Source: Paraflavitalea sp. CAU 1676 (lineage in GTDB: Bacteria; Bacteroidota; Bacteroidia; Chitinophagales; Chitinophagaceae). From it: DNA of 64,000 nt. Both the position numbers and the translations under genes were made by a program. The number at the start of each line of letters is the position of its first letter. Within the stretch, counting starts at the first letter, position 1. Of the stretch, positions 41,026 through 50,015 are shown piece after piece. The DNA is taken from NCBI RefSeq assembly GCF_029223285.1, contig NZ_JARHUJ010000001.1, positions 124,001 through 188,000 on the forward strand, in the 5' to 3' direction. The notes below the pieces were generated by a model that was not told the origin of the DNA, ran no database searches, and was given only the letters and a program-made list of their open reading frames with translations.

Positions 41026-42807
41026 ATGATGTTGCGTATGAAAAAGATACTACTACTGGCGCTTTGGACGATAGCCGTATTGGCCGCCTGCCAAAAGCCG
41101 GATTATGATACGACCGTTACCGGAGAGTCGATCGGTAATTTTGCATTGAGCTTGCCAGCAACCAATGCTGCCATAGCACTGAATGCCGCTACTCCCACCG
41201 CCAAACTGGAGATCACCTGGGCTGCGGCTAAACCTGGCGTTGATAAGGTGCCCACTTACAAATGGGTGGCTGCCGCCAAAACAAACGGTACGCTCGAAAC
41301 ACCTTTACTCGAATTACCGTCCGACAATGGCGGAAAAGATGCGAAACTGACCATTACCCACAAGCAACTGGATGATGCGCTCAAAGCCAAAGGCATCGCC
41401 GATGGTGCAAAGACCGAACTGATCTGGAGCATCCAGGCAGATAATGGGTCCACACAGCAAACAGCAACGGAGACAAGGAACATTACCATTACACGGATGA
41501 AGGACGGGGCAACAGCATTCATATTGCTGGGGCCGGCTTCCTCTTCATCGCCCATCACCATCAATCCTGTGTCAACGGCAGACAGCGTAAAGTTCAACTG
41601 GAGAAGGTCGGTGCCTGCAGCTGGTGCGGGGGCCATCACCTATAAAGTTGTGTTCAGCAAGGACGGTAATTTCGAGGCACCGGTATTCACCATACCGGCT
41701 GGCAATACAGGTAAAGACTCGGTGCTGGCGATTGTTGCGAAAGACCTCAATGATACATTGGTAAAATATAATTACGCAGATCTTTCCCAAACGGTCAGTT
41801 TGAAATGGACCGTTATTGCGACATCCGGCACCTGGAAACAACCCGCTGATTATGTCAATGAAGTCGCTTTCCTGCGAGAGATCAACTTCTACCTCGTGGG
41901 AAGCGTAAATGACTGGAGCATCGACAACCCCCTGAAAATGGTGGTGGATCAAAAAGCCGATCGCTATGGAACGGTGTTCTATACCTACATCAAACTGTCC
42001 GACAATGCCGAGTTTAAATTCTTCAAAACCAAGGGCGACTGGAGTTCGGGATATGGTGATAATGGAGCAGGTGCAACAGCAGGAAGTTTTAAGACCGCGT
42101 ATAATGTGGGGGGCAACATCAAGGTGGCCACCGGCGGCATCTACCGGCTCACCATCGATACAAAGAACAACCTGGCTTATGTGCAGCCGAAACAGGTAGG
42201 GGTAGTAGGTGGCATGCAGGGCTGGGATGCAAAAGCACCCGTCTATGGTACCTATATGCAACGCGATAAATTCCTGATACTCGCCAGCTCCAGCGGTACC
42301 GATCAATTTAAATTCCACGACGGATCGCTTGGCGCCGTATGGACTTTCGGCATTGGCGACGATCGTTGGTGGGGACTTGCCACCAATGGTAAGCTGGGGC
42401 ATGAAGGAGCACCCGAACCCACTGAAGTGAATATCGTGGCACCCTATGCACCGGTTACCCGGTTGATCTGGGATGGCTCCAACCCACAGCAAATTGGGTA
42501 CAAAGCCTACCAGGGCAAGTTACGCATCGTGGGCAGCACTGCACAAGTTGGTAGCTGGACGCCCGGCAACGCGCTCGACATGGATTACCAGGGCAATGGT
42601 GTTTGGAAGAAGACCGTCACCTTCGCTGGCGCTACGGAATTCAAGTTCGTTATTGCGGAAGGTTGGGACCTCAATTATGGAGTAGACGTTCCCGAAGCGT
42701 CTGGTACGCCCGGCACTTTGAAAGAAGGCGGCGGCAACATCACCCTCGGCGCAGGCACCTATACCATCACGATCGACGAATACAAAAGAACCTACACGAT
42801 CTTATAA
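41026..42807 (+). CDS. SusE/SusF-like outer-membrane glycan-binding lipoprotein
   Basis: A 593-residue lipoprotein with lipobox V-L-A-A-C (Cys22). Two SusE-type Ig-like repeats lie in the N-terminal half (each with A-A-x-x-x-x-T-Y-K-W/V-V and a K-D-x-x-L-x-I/V block). The C-terminal half has three starch-binding modules of the SusE/SusF type: F-Y-L-V-G-S-V-N-D-W near residue 288, V-G-V-V-G-G-M-Q-G-W near 392, and L-R-I-V-G-S-T-A-Q-V-G-S-W near 505, each starting with a strand and an aromatic W. Such proteins hold starch at the cell surface. An alternative start is the ATG at 41038. A strong hairpin follows the stop before the amylase gene. Confidence 0.9.
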   Translation: MMLRMKKILLLALWTIAVLAACQKPDYDTTVTGESIGNFALSLPATNAAIALNAATPTAKLEITWAAAKPGVDKVPTYKWVAAAKTNGTLETPLLELPSDNGGKDAKLTITHKQLDDALKAKGIADGAKTELIWSIQADNGSTQQTATETRNITITRMKDGATAFILLGPASSSSPITINPVSTADSVKFNWRRSVPAAGAGAITYKVVFSKDGNFEAPVFTIPAGNTGKDSVLAIVAKDLNDTLVKYNYADLSQTVSLKWTVIATSGTWKQPADYVNEVAFLREINFYLVGSVNDWSIDNPLKMVVDQKADRYGTVFYTYIKLSDNAEFKFFKTKGDWSSGYGDNGAGATAGSFKTAYNVGGNIKVATGGIYRLTIDTKNNLAYVQPKQVGVVGGMQGWDAKAPVYGTYMQRDKFLILASSSGTDQFKFHDGSLGAVWTFGIGDDRWWGLATNGKLGHEGAPEPTEVNIVAPYAPVTRLIWDGSNPQQIGYKAYQGKLRIVGSTAQVGSWTPGNALDMDYQGNGVWKKTVTFAGATEFKFVIAEGWDLNYGVDVPEASGTPGTLKEGGGNITLGAGTYTITIDEYKRTYTIL

Positions 42808-42820
42808 AAACAGTATAATG

Positions 42821-42869
42821 ACAGGGTTGCCCGCTGCATCGCTTCGCAGCATAGGGCGGGCGACCCTGT
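42821..42869 (+). repeat. Long intercistronic hairpin between the susE-like gene and the amylase gene
   Basis: ACAGGGTTGCCCGC pairs with GCGGGCGACCCTGT (one T-G wobble), and the inner TGC/GCA can extend the structure. No T-run follows, so the operon can probably read through. It may stabilise the upstream susCDE message or lower amylase expression. Confidence 0.7.
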
Positions 42870-42904
42870 ACATTCTTACGGGCTACGTCCAAAAACGATT
42901 GCAG

Positions 42905-45799
42905 ATGAAGTCATTGGTACTTGTCATATTGTGTGCACTCCTGTCCACCACCGTTCCCGCACAACTGCTCACCACAGCACCGGCATTCCCGGCCGACAAT
43001 GCCGGCCTTACCATTACGGTCGATTGCAGCAAGGGCAACCAGGGACTGCTGAATTATGGCAATACCAATGATGTATATGTGCACATCGGTGTTATCACCA
43101 ACCTGAGTACCAGCAATACCGATTGGAAGTATTCGAAATTTGCCTGGGGCACTGCTGATGTGGCTGCCAGGGCCACGTCGATTGCCCCCAACAAGTATCA
43201 ATACAACATTGGAAATGTCCGGACCTTTTTTAACGTGCCGGCCAGCGAAACCATCCGGAGGATCGCTATCCTGTTCAGGAACGGGGCTGGTGATAAGGTG
43301 CAACGGGTATCGGATCCCAATGCCGATATGGGCAATATCTACATTACTGTTTACGACAATGCCCTTAGCGGCAAATTCACATCGCCATCCTTTGAGCCGC
43401 GGTTTGTGCCTGTTGCGGAACCCATTGCCAAAACAACCGGCGAAACCATCGACCTTGCCTATATTGCTAATAAGACGGCAGGGTTGAAACTGTTCTTTAA
43501 TGGAGCGGAGATAGCCAGTGAGGCTACCGGTACATCGCTGCAGGCAAGTGCGCTCATTGCTGCATCGGGCAATCAACAGATCGTTGGGCGCGTAACCGAT
43601 GGGGTTAACACCCATTCTGATACGATAAACTTCTTCGCGGCGCCGCCCGTCAGCGTGCAGCCTTTGCCCGTCAGGGTACTCGATGGCGTCAATTATGAGC
43701 AGGGAGATACTTCGGTAATATTGGTCTTATATGCACCCAATAAAAATAAAGTGTCTGTGTTGGGCGATTTCAACAATTGGACGGAGGCGGCCGGCTACCA
43801 GATGAACAAAACACCCGATGGGCTGCGTTTTTGGAAACGTATTACCGCACTGGTCCCGGGCACCGAATATGGATACCAATACCTGGTCGACAATACCCTG
43901 CGCATTGCCGATCCCTATACGCACAAGGTGCTTGATCCCAACAACGATCAGTTTATTGCCGCGACTACCTACCCAAACCTGAAGGCCTATCCCGCTGGAA
44001 AAACCACTGGTATCGTAAGCCTGTTGCAAACTGCCCGGCCGGCCTATAGCTGGCAGGTGAATAATTTTACACGGCCCGATAAGCGCAACCTGTTGATCTA
44101 TGAATTACTCCTGCGCGATTTTATAGGTAACCACGACTGGAAGACGCTGAAGGATACGCTGGGCTACCTCAAGCGCCTTGGCATCAATGCCATCGAGCTG
44201 ATGCCGTTCAATGAATTTGAGGGCAACCTCAGTTGGGGGTACAATCCCTCCTTCTATTTTGCGCCGGATAAATATTATGGTCCGGAAAGGGACCTGAAGG
44301 TTCTTATCGACGAATGCCATAAGCAGGGCATTGCCGTGATCATGGATATGGTGCTCAACCATTCGTTTGGCCAATCGCCCATGGTGCAGTTGTATTTTGA
44401 TGCAGCCAAAGGGCAGCCTGCGGCCGAAAGCCCTTGGTTCAATACAGCGGCTAAACATCCATCTAACGTAGGGTACGACTTCAACCACGAAAGCGCCGCC
44501 ACCCAGTATTTCGTAAGCCGGGTGGTTGAGTACTGGCTTAAAGAGTATAAACTCGATGGCTTCCGGTTCGACCTCTCTAAAGGGTTTACCCAAAAAGCAT
44601 CTTGTGACGCTGCTGGTGCCAATTGCAACCAGGCCAATTGGGATGCTTATGATGCCAGCCGTATTGCCATCTGGAAGAAATACTACGATACCATTCAATT
44701 GAAATCGGCTGGCAGCTATGTCATTCTTGAACACCTCGGCGTTAACGATGAGGAGAAGGAGCTGGCGAGCTATGGAATGATGCTATGGGGCAATATGAAC
44801 CATACCTTTAATGAAGCCACCATGGGTTACAATGGCGGATCCGATTTCAAAGGGGCTATACATGTGGACCGGGGATGGAGCCAGCCCAGCCTGGTGTCGT
44901 ACATGGAAAGTCATGATGAAGAGCGGTTGATGTACAAGAATGTGCAGTTTGGCAATGCGGCCGGCGGCTACAATGTAAAAGATCCGGTAACTGCCCTGCG
45001 CCGCAATGAAATGGCGGCAGCCTTCTATTTTGCCATTCCTGGCCCTAAAATGATATGGCAGTTCGGTGAATGGGGATACGATTACTCTATTAATTACTGC
45101 GAAAATGGAACCATTAATGATGCCTGCCGTACGAACCCCAAGCCGGTCAAATGGGAATACCAGCAAAGCGCTGATAGGAAAAAGCTGTTCGACGTCTACG
45201 GTGTAATGCTTGCTTTGAGAACGCATCCGGCATACCGGAACGGGTTCACTACCGACCGCATATCCTGGAGCCTGAGCAGTACCTTCAAATGGTTGAAATT
45301 GACTACTGATACGTCTAATATGCTGGTTGTAGGCAACTTCGATGTGAGCAGCACCACCGGAACAGTAACCTTTCAAAATGCGGGCACCTGGTACGATTAC
45401 CTCACCGGCCAAACCATCCAGGCCACTGGCAGCGCCCAAAGCATTTCCTTGCAACCCGGCGAGTATCACGTATATTTGAACCGTAACATAACAAATATTC
45501 TTACGCCCGTTTCCGACCTGGACGATATGGATAAGAATACCCGGTTAAGCATCTACCCTAATCCGGTTACATCGAACTCTACTATTGAATTTGAACTACC
45601 GCTCAATACGGAAGTAGCCTTATCCTTGCTGCATTCTAATGGCCGGTTACTTGCCTACCTTAAAGCAGGTTTCAAAGCCAAAGGAGTTCATCAATTACCT
45701 TTGCACAAATTGAAGCAGTATGGCCTGTCACCAGGGCTTTACTTCATTCGTATGCAATATGGGAACAATAGTATAGTCAAAAAACTTATAATTGATTAA
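42905..45799 (+). CDS. Secreted GH13 alpha-amylase-type glycosidase with T9SS sorting domain
   Basis: A 964-residue exported enzyme that should cleave alpha-1,4-glucans. A signal peptide covers residues 1-19. An N-terminal beta module (about 25-145) resembles the secreted protein at 40227. An E-set/CBM48-like domain is at about 245-350 (S-V-L-G-D-F-N-N-W). The GH13 barrel (about 380-780) has D-M-V-L-N-H, nucleophile D556 in G-F-R-F-D-L, acid/base E609 in V-I-L-E-H, and D671 in E-S-H-D-E. The C-terminal ~75 residues are a T9SS type A sorting domain (I-Y-P-N-P-V and L-S-P-G-L-Y-F-I-R-M). The ATG at 42905 begins the signal peptide; a frame opening at 42818 would translate the intercistronic hairpin. 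The regulator gene starts 26 bp after the stop. Confidence 0.95.
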   Translation: MKSLVLVILCALLSTTVPAQLLTTAPAFPADNAGLTITVDCSKGNQGLLNYGNTNDVYVHIGVITNLSTSNTDWKYSKFAWGTADVAARATSIAPNKYQYNIGNVRTFFNVPASETIRRIAILFRNGAGDKVQRVSDPNADMGNIYITVYDNALSGKFTSPSFEPRFVPVAEPIAKTTGETIDLAYIANKTAGLKLFFNGAEIASEATGTSLQASALIAASGNQQIVGRVTDGVNTHSDTINFFAAPPVSVQPLPVRVLDGVNYEQGDTSVILVLYAPNKNKVSVLGDFNNWTEAAGYQMNKTPDGLRFWKRITALVPGTEYGYQYLVDNTLRIADPYTHKVLDPNNDQFIAATTYPNLKAYPAGKTTGIVSLLQTARPAYSWQVNNFTRPDKRNLLIYELLLRDFIGNHDWKTLKDTLGYLKRLGINAIELMPFNEFEGNLSWGYNPSFYFAPDKYYGPERDLKVLIDECHKQGIAVIMDMVLNHSFGQSPMVQLYFDAAKGQPAAESPWFNTAAKHPSNVGYDFNHESAATQYFVSRVVEYWLKEYKLDGFRFDLSKGFTQKASCDAAGANCNQANWDAYDASRIAIWKKYYDTIQLKSAGSYVILEHLGVNDEEKELASYGMMLWGNMNHTFNEATMGYNGGSDFKGAIHVDRGWSQPSLVSYMESHDEERLMYKNVQFGNAAGGYNVKDPVTALRRNEMAAAFYFAIPGPKMIWQFGEWGYDYSINYCENGTINDACRTNPKPVKWEYQQSADRKKLFDVYGVMLALRTHPAYRNGFTTDRISWSLSSTFKWLKLTTDTSNMLVVGNFDVSSTTGTVTFQNAGTWYDYLTGQTIQATGSAQSISLQPGEYHVYLNRNITNILTPVSDLDDMDKNTRLSIYPNPVTSNSTIEFELPLNTEVALSLLHSNGRLLAYLKAGFKAKGVHQLPLHKLKQYGLSPGLYFIRMQYGNNSIVKKLIID

Positions 45800-45825
45800 G
45801 CCTTAACTGTCATAACATCATAGAT

Positions 45826-46545
45826 ATGGGAACCGCGTTGCAGAAAACGATTCATCAACTCAAGTCCGAGAACAGGGAGTTTTTCCATATGGCCCTTTCG
45901 GTCGATTGCGTCATCTTGGGCTTCGATGAAAATGAACTGAAAGTATTACTTATTAAATCCGACCTCGAGGAGTTCAGTGATCAGTGGTCCCTGCTGGGTG
46001 ATCTGGTAAGACCCGATGAAAACCTGGACAGCGCCTCCTACCGTGTACTGAAAGAGCGTACAGGCCTCGACGATGTATTCCTGGAGCAGGTATATACCTT
46101 TGGTGATGTAAACCGCCACCCCGCCGGTCGCGTCATTACTACTGCCTGGTACTCGTTGATCAACATTAAAGACCACCAGATGTCCCTGGCGCATAACGAA
46201 CTGCACTGGCACCCGGTGAGTGAGATCACTACACTGGCATTCGACCATAAGAAGATATTGGATACCTGCCTTCATCAGTTACAGTCGAAGATCGATGAGC
46301 ATCCCATCGTCTTCAACCTGCTGCCCGAGAAGTTTTCCCTCCGTGAATTGCAAAGCCTCTATGAATCCATTCACGGCACCAAGCTCGACAGGCGCAACTT
46401 CCGTAAGAAGTTCTTTCTGATGGACTGGCTCATCGATGTAAACGAGCTGGAGCAGGATGTACCGCACCGCCCGGGAAAACTGTACCGCTTCAATGCGGAT
46501 CGATTCTCTGATGGCAAAAAGGTGAAATTACAGGAGCACGCCTGA
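45826..46545 (+). CDS. Nudix-type transcriptional regulator (NrtR/AraR-like) of the PUL
   Basis: A 239-residue regulator. The N-terminal Nudix-like domain (about 22-155) begins S-V-D-C-V-I-L-G-F. The Nudix box is degenerate: where active hydrolases have R-E-L-x-E-E-x-G, this protein has R-V-L-K-E-R-T-G, so hydrolysis is probably lost and the fold serves as a ligand sensor. The C-terminal winged helix (about 165-235; S-L-R-E-L-Q-S-L-Y-E and R-R-N-F-R-K-K-F) is the DNA-binding part. Nudix-derived regulators of sugar catabolism are known, including an arabinose regulator in Bacteroides. The gene is cotranscribed with the amylase, 26 bp behind it, and lies between two susC operons that share one inverted repeat, its likely target. 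The ligand is unknown, perhaps a maltose- or glucose-derived metabolite. Confidence 0.87.
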   Translation: MGTALQKTIHQLKSENREFFHMALSVDCVILGFDENELKVLLIKSDLEEFSDQWSLLGDLVRPDENLDSASYRVLKERTGLDDVFLEQVYTFGDVNRHPAGRVITTAWYSLINIKDHQMSLAHNELHWHPVSEITTLAFDHKKILDTCLHQLQSKIDEHPIVFNLLPEKFSLRELQSLYESIHGTKLDRRNFRKKFFLMDWLIDVNELEQDVPHRPGKLYRFNADRFSDGKKVKLQEHA

Positions 46546-46590
46546 GAGGAAGAACCACTGAATGATCAGAACTGATAAGAACTTTATAGC

Positions 46591-46624
46591 AGACCGCCGG
46601 CTACTTGCCGGCGGTCTTTTTTTA
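46591..46624 (+). terminator. Strong intrinsic terminator of PUL operon 1
   Basis: AGACCGCCGGC pairs perfectly with GCCGGCGGTCT around TACTT, followed by a run of T. It ends the transcript from susC to the regulator. Confidence 0.95.
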
Positions 46625-46916
46625 CGGAACCAATTGTTGCACCTTACTTCCAGGATAACCTTTCAATACCGCTAAGCCAGGCCCTGCTTGCCTTTTGGGC
46701 GATGCTTTCCCTGCTTCGCATGCCTATAAGCCAGCCAAACCCTCCACTTTCCGCAATTTTAATCTCGTGCAATCGGACATTGTTGCACTGCAAAACAGTC
46801 GATTTGTAAGTCAGTGGTTTCCTATATGATTGATTATTATATAATTGTCTTGAATTTTTGCATAAGCATTAATTCTTAAACTGCATCCTGCACACTCCTG
46901 AAATAAATGTTAAAGT

Positions 46917-46948
46917 TTTGGCTATTCATTATAATTATATTAAATTGT
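46917..46948 (+). promoter_or_regulatory. Promoter of the second susC (TTTG-N20-TAAATTGT)
   Basis: A -33 TTTG (46917-46920) is followed after exactly 20 bp by TAAATTGT (46941-46948), an imperfect -7 box. The inverted repeat at 46946-46962 begins on the last bases of this box, the same arrangement as at the first susC promoter. Confidence 0.55.
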
Positions 46949-46962
46949 GTATAAGCTACACG
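46946..46962. promoter_or_regulatory. Operator copy 3: TGTGTA-TAAGC-TACACG
   Basis: It has the same arms and 5-bp spacer as the two operators at the first susC, with one terminal mismatch (G for A). It covers the end of the -7 box and the expected transcription start of the second susC. Confidence 0.65.
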
Positions 46963-47001
46963 TTCCTATTCCGCCATTTTATAACTACCTAACTGATTGC
47001 T

Positions 47002-49983
47002 ATGTCAGCAAGACGATTGTTTACAGCATTTGCCATGCTATTATTGGCGCTGTGCCTACACACAGCCGCTTCAGCCCAGGAAAAAATCATTACAGGAAAG
47101 ATTTCCGACGCAAAAGATGGGGCCCCGATTGTGGGTGCATCAGTGGTACCAAAAGGGTCTACCAAGGGTACGTCTACCGGCGCGGATGGTTCCTTTCGTA
47201 TCAATGTCGCCGAGAGCGTCACACAGTTGACGATCTCTTCGGTGGGCTACACTAATCAGGATGTAGATATTTCAGGAAAAACTGTGGTTAGTATTTCAAT
47301 GGAGCCCAGCAACCTAAACCTCAATGAGGTGATCGTTGTTGGTTATGGTACAGCCAGAAGAAAGGACGTGACTGGTTCTGTACAATCCGTAAAAGCCAAA
47401 GATTTCAACAAGGGTGTAATCATTTCTCCCGATCAGGCCATCCAGGGTAAGGCAGCGGGCGTAATGGTGATCGCCAACAGCGGTCAGCCAGGCGGTGCTT
47501 CCACTGTACGGATCAGGGGTACAGCCTCCATCAGATCAGGCCAGCAACCACTCTATGTTGTAGATGGTGTGCCATTATCAGGTACATCGGCAAGACCCTC
47601 ACCTCCCGGTAACGGTTTTGGTACACCTCCGGGCACCAACGCATTGAACTTCCTTAATCCCAACGACATCGGCTCCATTGAGATCCTGAAAGATGCATCG
47701 GCATCTGCAATATATGGATCGAGAGGTGCGAATGGCGTTATCTTAATTACCACCAAGAGAGCACAACCCGGAAATCCGGTGATCGATGTGAATGCTACTG
47801 TAGGTGTTAGTAGTATGATGAAGCAATTAAAAGTGCTCGATGGTAACGAGTACAGGTCTACGCTTCAGAAATATGGCCTGACCGGCGGTAATTTCGGAGG
47901 CGATTACAATGCTATGGATGAGATCACCCGCACCGGATTTACCCAAAACTACAATGTCGCGATGGGTGGTGGAACCGATAACTCCCGGTATCGCCTTTCA
48001 ATGAGCTATCTCAATCAGGAGGGCATCATCAAAGAATCCGATTTCAAAAAATATACAGCCTACCTCAACAGTAGTTTTAAACTTCTCAATAATAAGAAGC
48101 TGAACGTCGATTTCAGTTTACTGGTGTCGGGTACACGGGAAAGTCTTGTGCCCATTTCAACCGATGCGGGTTTCACCGGTAGCTTGATTGGCCAGGCCCT
48201 GCAATGGAATCCTACGCACGCACTCGTAAAACCCGGTACCGACTCTGCATGGATCGATCCGGCAGTGGGGGAAACGACCGTTAACCCATTGGCGATGCTG
48301 AATGCGTATGACGCCCTCACCAACGAAAATGTAATTCTTGCCAGCGTGGCACCTTCTTATAAGATTACGCCCAACCTGGAATACAAATTCCAGTACAGCC
48401 TTACCCGCCGCGTAGGTAAGAGCCTCGGCGAGATCAAGAGGTGGATCAATATCGAAGGCATAAAAGACAAAGGCGCTGCCGCCATCTCCAATGCCGAAGA
48501 GATCAGCCAGCAGGTTACCAATACCTTAAATTATACCAAGGATATTTCTCAAAGCTTTTCACTGAATGCGCTGGTAGGTTATGAATACCTTAAGTATGAG
48601 TCAAGGAGTGATGCTCAATTCGGTACCGACTTTACCGATGCAGGCAACCTCCGCTACTATGATATCATGCAATATTCCACCCAGGGAAACCGGCAGATCG
48701 ATTCTTACTCTTCTCCTACGGCAGAACTGCAATCATTCTTTGCACGGGCCATCCTCAACTATAAGGATAAGCTGCTGTTTACGGGTACTATTCGCGCAGA
48801 CGGTTCTACCAAATTTGGCGAGAACAATAAATACGGATATTTCCCATCCTTGGCCCTTGCCTGGAACGTCACCAATGAAGAGTTTGCGAAGAATAGCAAC
48901 TGGCTGAAAAGTTTGAAGCTTAGGTTGGGTTGGGGTAAAACCGGTAACCAGGAGTTCCCATCTGGTGCATCCCTGCGCAGATACAGCTTCGGTCAGCAAT
49001 CGGTAAACCAGGAGAACTTCGAGAACGAAGACCTGAAATGGGAAACCTCTACCACATCCAATGCAGGTATCGACTTCAGCATCTTCGACGACAGGCTCTA
49101 TGGCGCGATAGATGTATTCTACAAAAAGACCACCGACGTACTGTTTGAACAGAATGTAGCACAACCCGGGCCAGCTGGTATTAAATACTGGGTAAACCTG
49201 CCTGGTAATATCGTCAACAAAGGTCTTGAGCTCTCCTTGTTCGGAGCCCTGGTGAGGCAGAAAGACCTGAACTGGAACGTTGGCATAAACGCTTCTTTCC
49301 TCCGTAATCGCGTGGAAGGTATTGTAGGATTCTACGAAACGGGCGCGCTGCATGGTCAGGGTATTTCGGGCGCTACCGCTCAACGTCTCGTGAGCGATCA
49401 GCCTTTGAATGTTTTCTATCTCGCAAAATATGAAGGATTGGATAAAGCAACCGGTCAGGGTCTCTATACGGGAGGCGATCCATCCATCAATAAATTTTAT
49501 GTAGAAAGTCCGAATCCCAAAACACTGCTGGGTCTAAGTACAGATGTTACTTATAAGAGGTTGTCAGCTGTGATCAATATGAACGGCACCTTCGGACATA
49601 AGGTATACAACAACACCGCCAATACCGTATTGCCCATCGGTAACCTCGGCACCAGGAACATCGCCAAATCGTTGCTGGGCGGAGATATACAGGAAGCGCT
49701 CTCCAACCCGATTACACCTTCAACAAGGTACCTGGAGAATGGCAATTACATCAAATTGGCCAACGCAACCCTTTCCTACAACTTTGGCAAGCTCGGACCC
49801 ATGGTACGCGGCCTTACCGTTTCATTGACCGGGCAAAACCTGTTTGTTATAACTGATTTCACGGGCTTCGATCCTGAAGTGAATACTGATAAATCAGTGG
49901 GTGGAATTCCTTCATTGGGCATAGAGTATACACCCTATCCCACAGCGCGGACGATCCTTTTGGGCGTAACGCTGTCATTGTAA
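47002..49983 (+). CDS. SusC/RagA-family TonB-linked outer-membrane protein (second pair)
   Basis: A 993-residue outer-membrane importer. A signal peptide ends at A-S-A-Q (about residue 26). The carboxypeptidase-regulatory-like domain (I-I-T-G-K-I-S-D-A-K-D-G) is followed by N-E-V-I-V-V-G-Y-G-T-A-R-R-K-D-V-T-G, the plug domain with I-E-I-L-K-D-A-S-A-S-A-I-Y-G-S-R-G-A-N-G, and a beta-barrel ending in L-G-V-T-L-S-L. It is homologous to the first SusC but only partly similar in the barrel, so it may take a different oligosaccharide. It starts its own operon with its own promoter and an operator shared with the first locus. Confidence 0.95.
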   Translation: MSARRLFTAFAMLLLALCLHTAASAQEKIITGKISDAKDGAPIVGASVVPKGSTKGTSTGADGSFRINVAESVTQLTISSVGYTNQDVDISGKTVVSISMEPSNLNLNEVIVVGYGTARRKDVTGSVQSVKAKDFNKGVIISPDQAIQGKAAGVMVIANSGQPGGASTVRIRGTASIRSGQQPLYVVDGVPLSGTSARPSPPGNGFGTPPGTNALNFLNPNDIGSIEILKDASASAIYGSRGANGVILITTKRAQPGNPVIDVNATVGVSSMMKQLKVLDGNEYRSTLQKYGLTGGNFGGDYNAMDEITRTGFTQNYNVAMGGGTDNSRYRLSMSYLNQEGIIKESDFKKYTAYLNSSFKLLNNKKLNVDFSLLVSGTRESLVPISTDAGFTGSLIGQALQWNPTHALVKPGTDSAWIDPAVGETTVNPLAMLNAYDALTNENVILASVAPSYKITPNLEYKFQYSLTRRVGKSLGEIKRWINIEGIKDKGAAAISNAEEISQQVTNTLNYTKDISQSFSLNALVGYEYLKYESRSDAQFGTDFTDAGNLRYYDIMQYSTQGNRQIDSYSSPTAELQSFFARAILNYKDKLLFTGTIRADGSTKFGENNKYGYFPSLALAWNVTNEEFAKNSNWLKSLKLRLGWGKTGNQEFPSGASLRRYSFGQQSVNQENFENEDLKWETSTTSNAGIDFSIFDDRLYGAIDVFYKKTTDVLFEQNVAQPGPAGIKYWVNLPGNIVNKGLELSLFGALVRQKDLNWNVGINASFLRNRVEGIVGFYETGALHGQGISGATAQRLVSDQPLNVFYLAKYEGLDKATGQGLYTGGDPSINKFYVESPNPKTLLGLSTDVTYKRLSAVINMNGTFGHKVYNNTANTVLPIGNLGTRNIAKSLLGGDIQEALSNPITPSTRYLENGNYIKLANATLSYNFGKLGPMVRGLTVSLTGQNLFVITDFTGFDPEVNTDKSVGGIPSLGIEYTPYPTARTILLGVTLSL

Positions 49984-50015
49984 CCCTATTCTTACCCACA
50001 TTAAACGTATTTAAA

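Larger units (their letters stand above)
46546..47001. other. 456-bp region between the regulator and the second susC
   Basis: It holds the terminator of the first operon (46591-46624), an AT-rich stretch, and the promoter/operator of the second susC (46917-46962). No gene was found. Confidence 0.65.

Noticed and set aside
42821-42869. Hairpin read as a terminator that ends the first operon
   Set aside because: No T-run, and the amylase gene has no promoter-like sequence after it, so it is more likely an internal processing or stability element.
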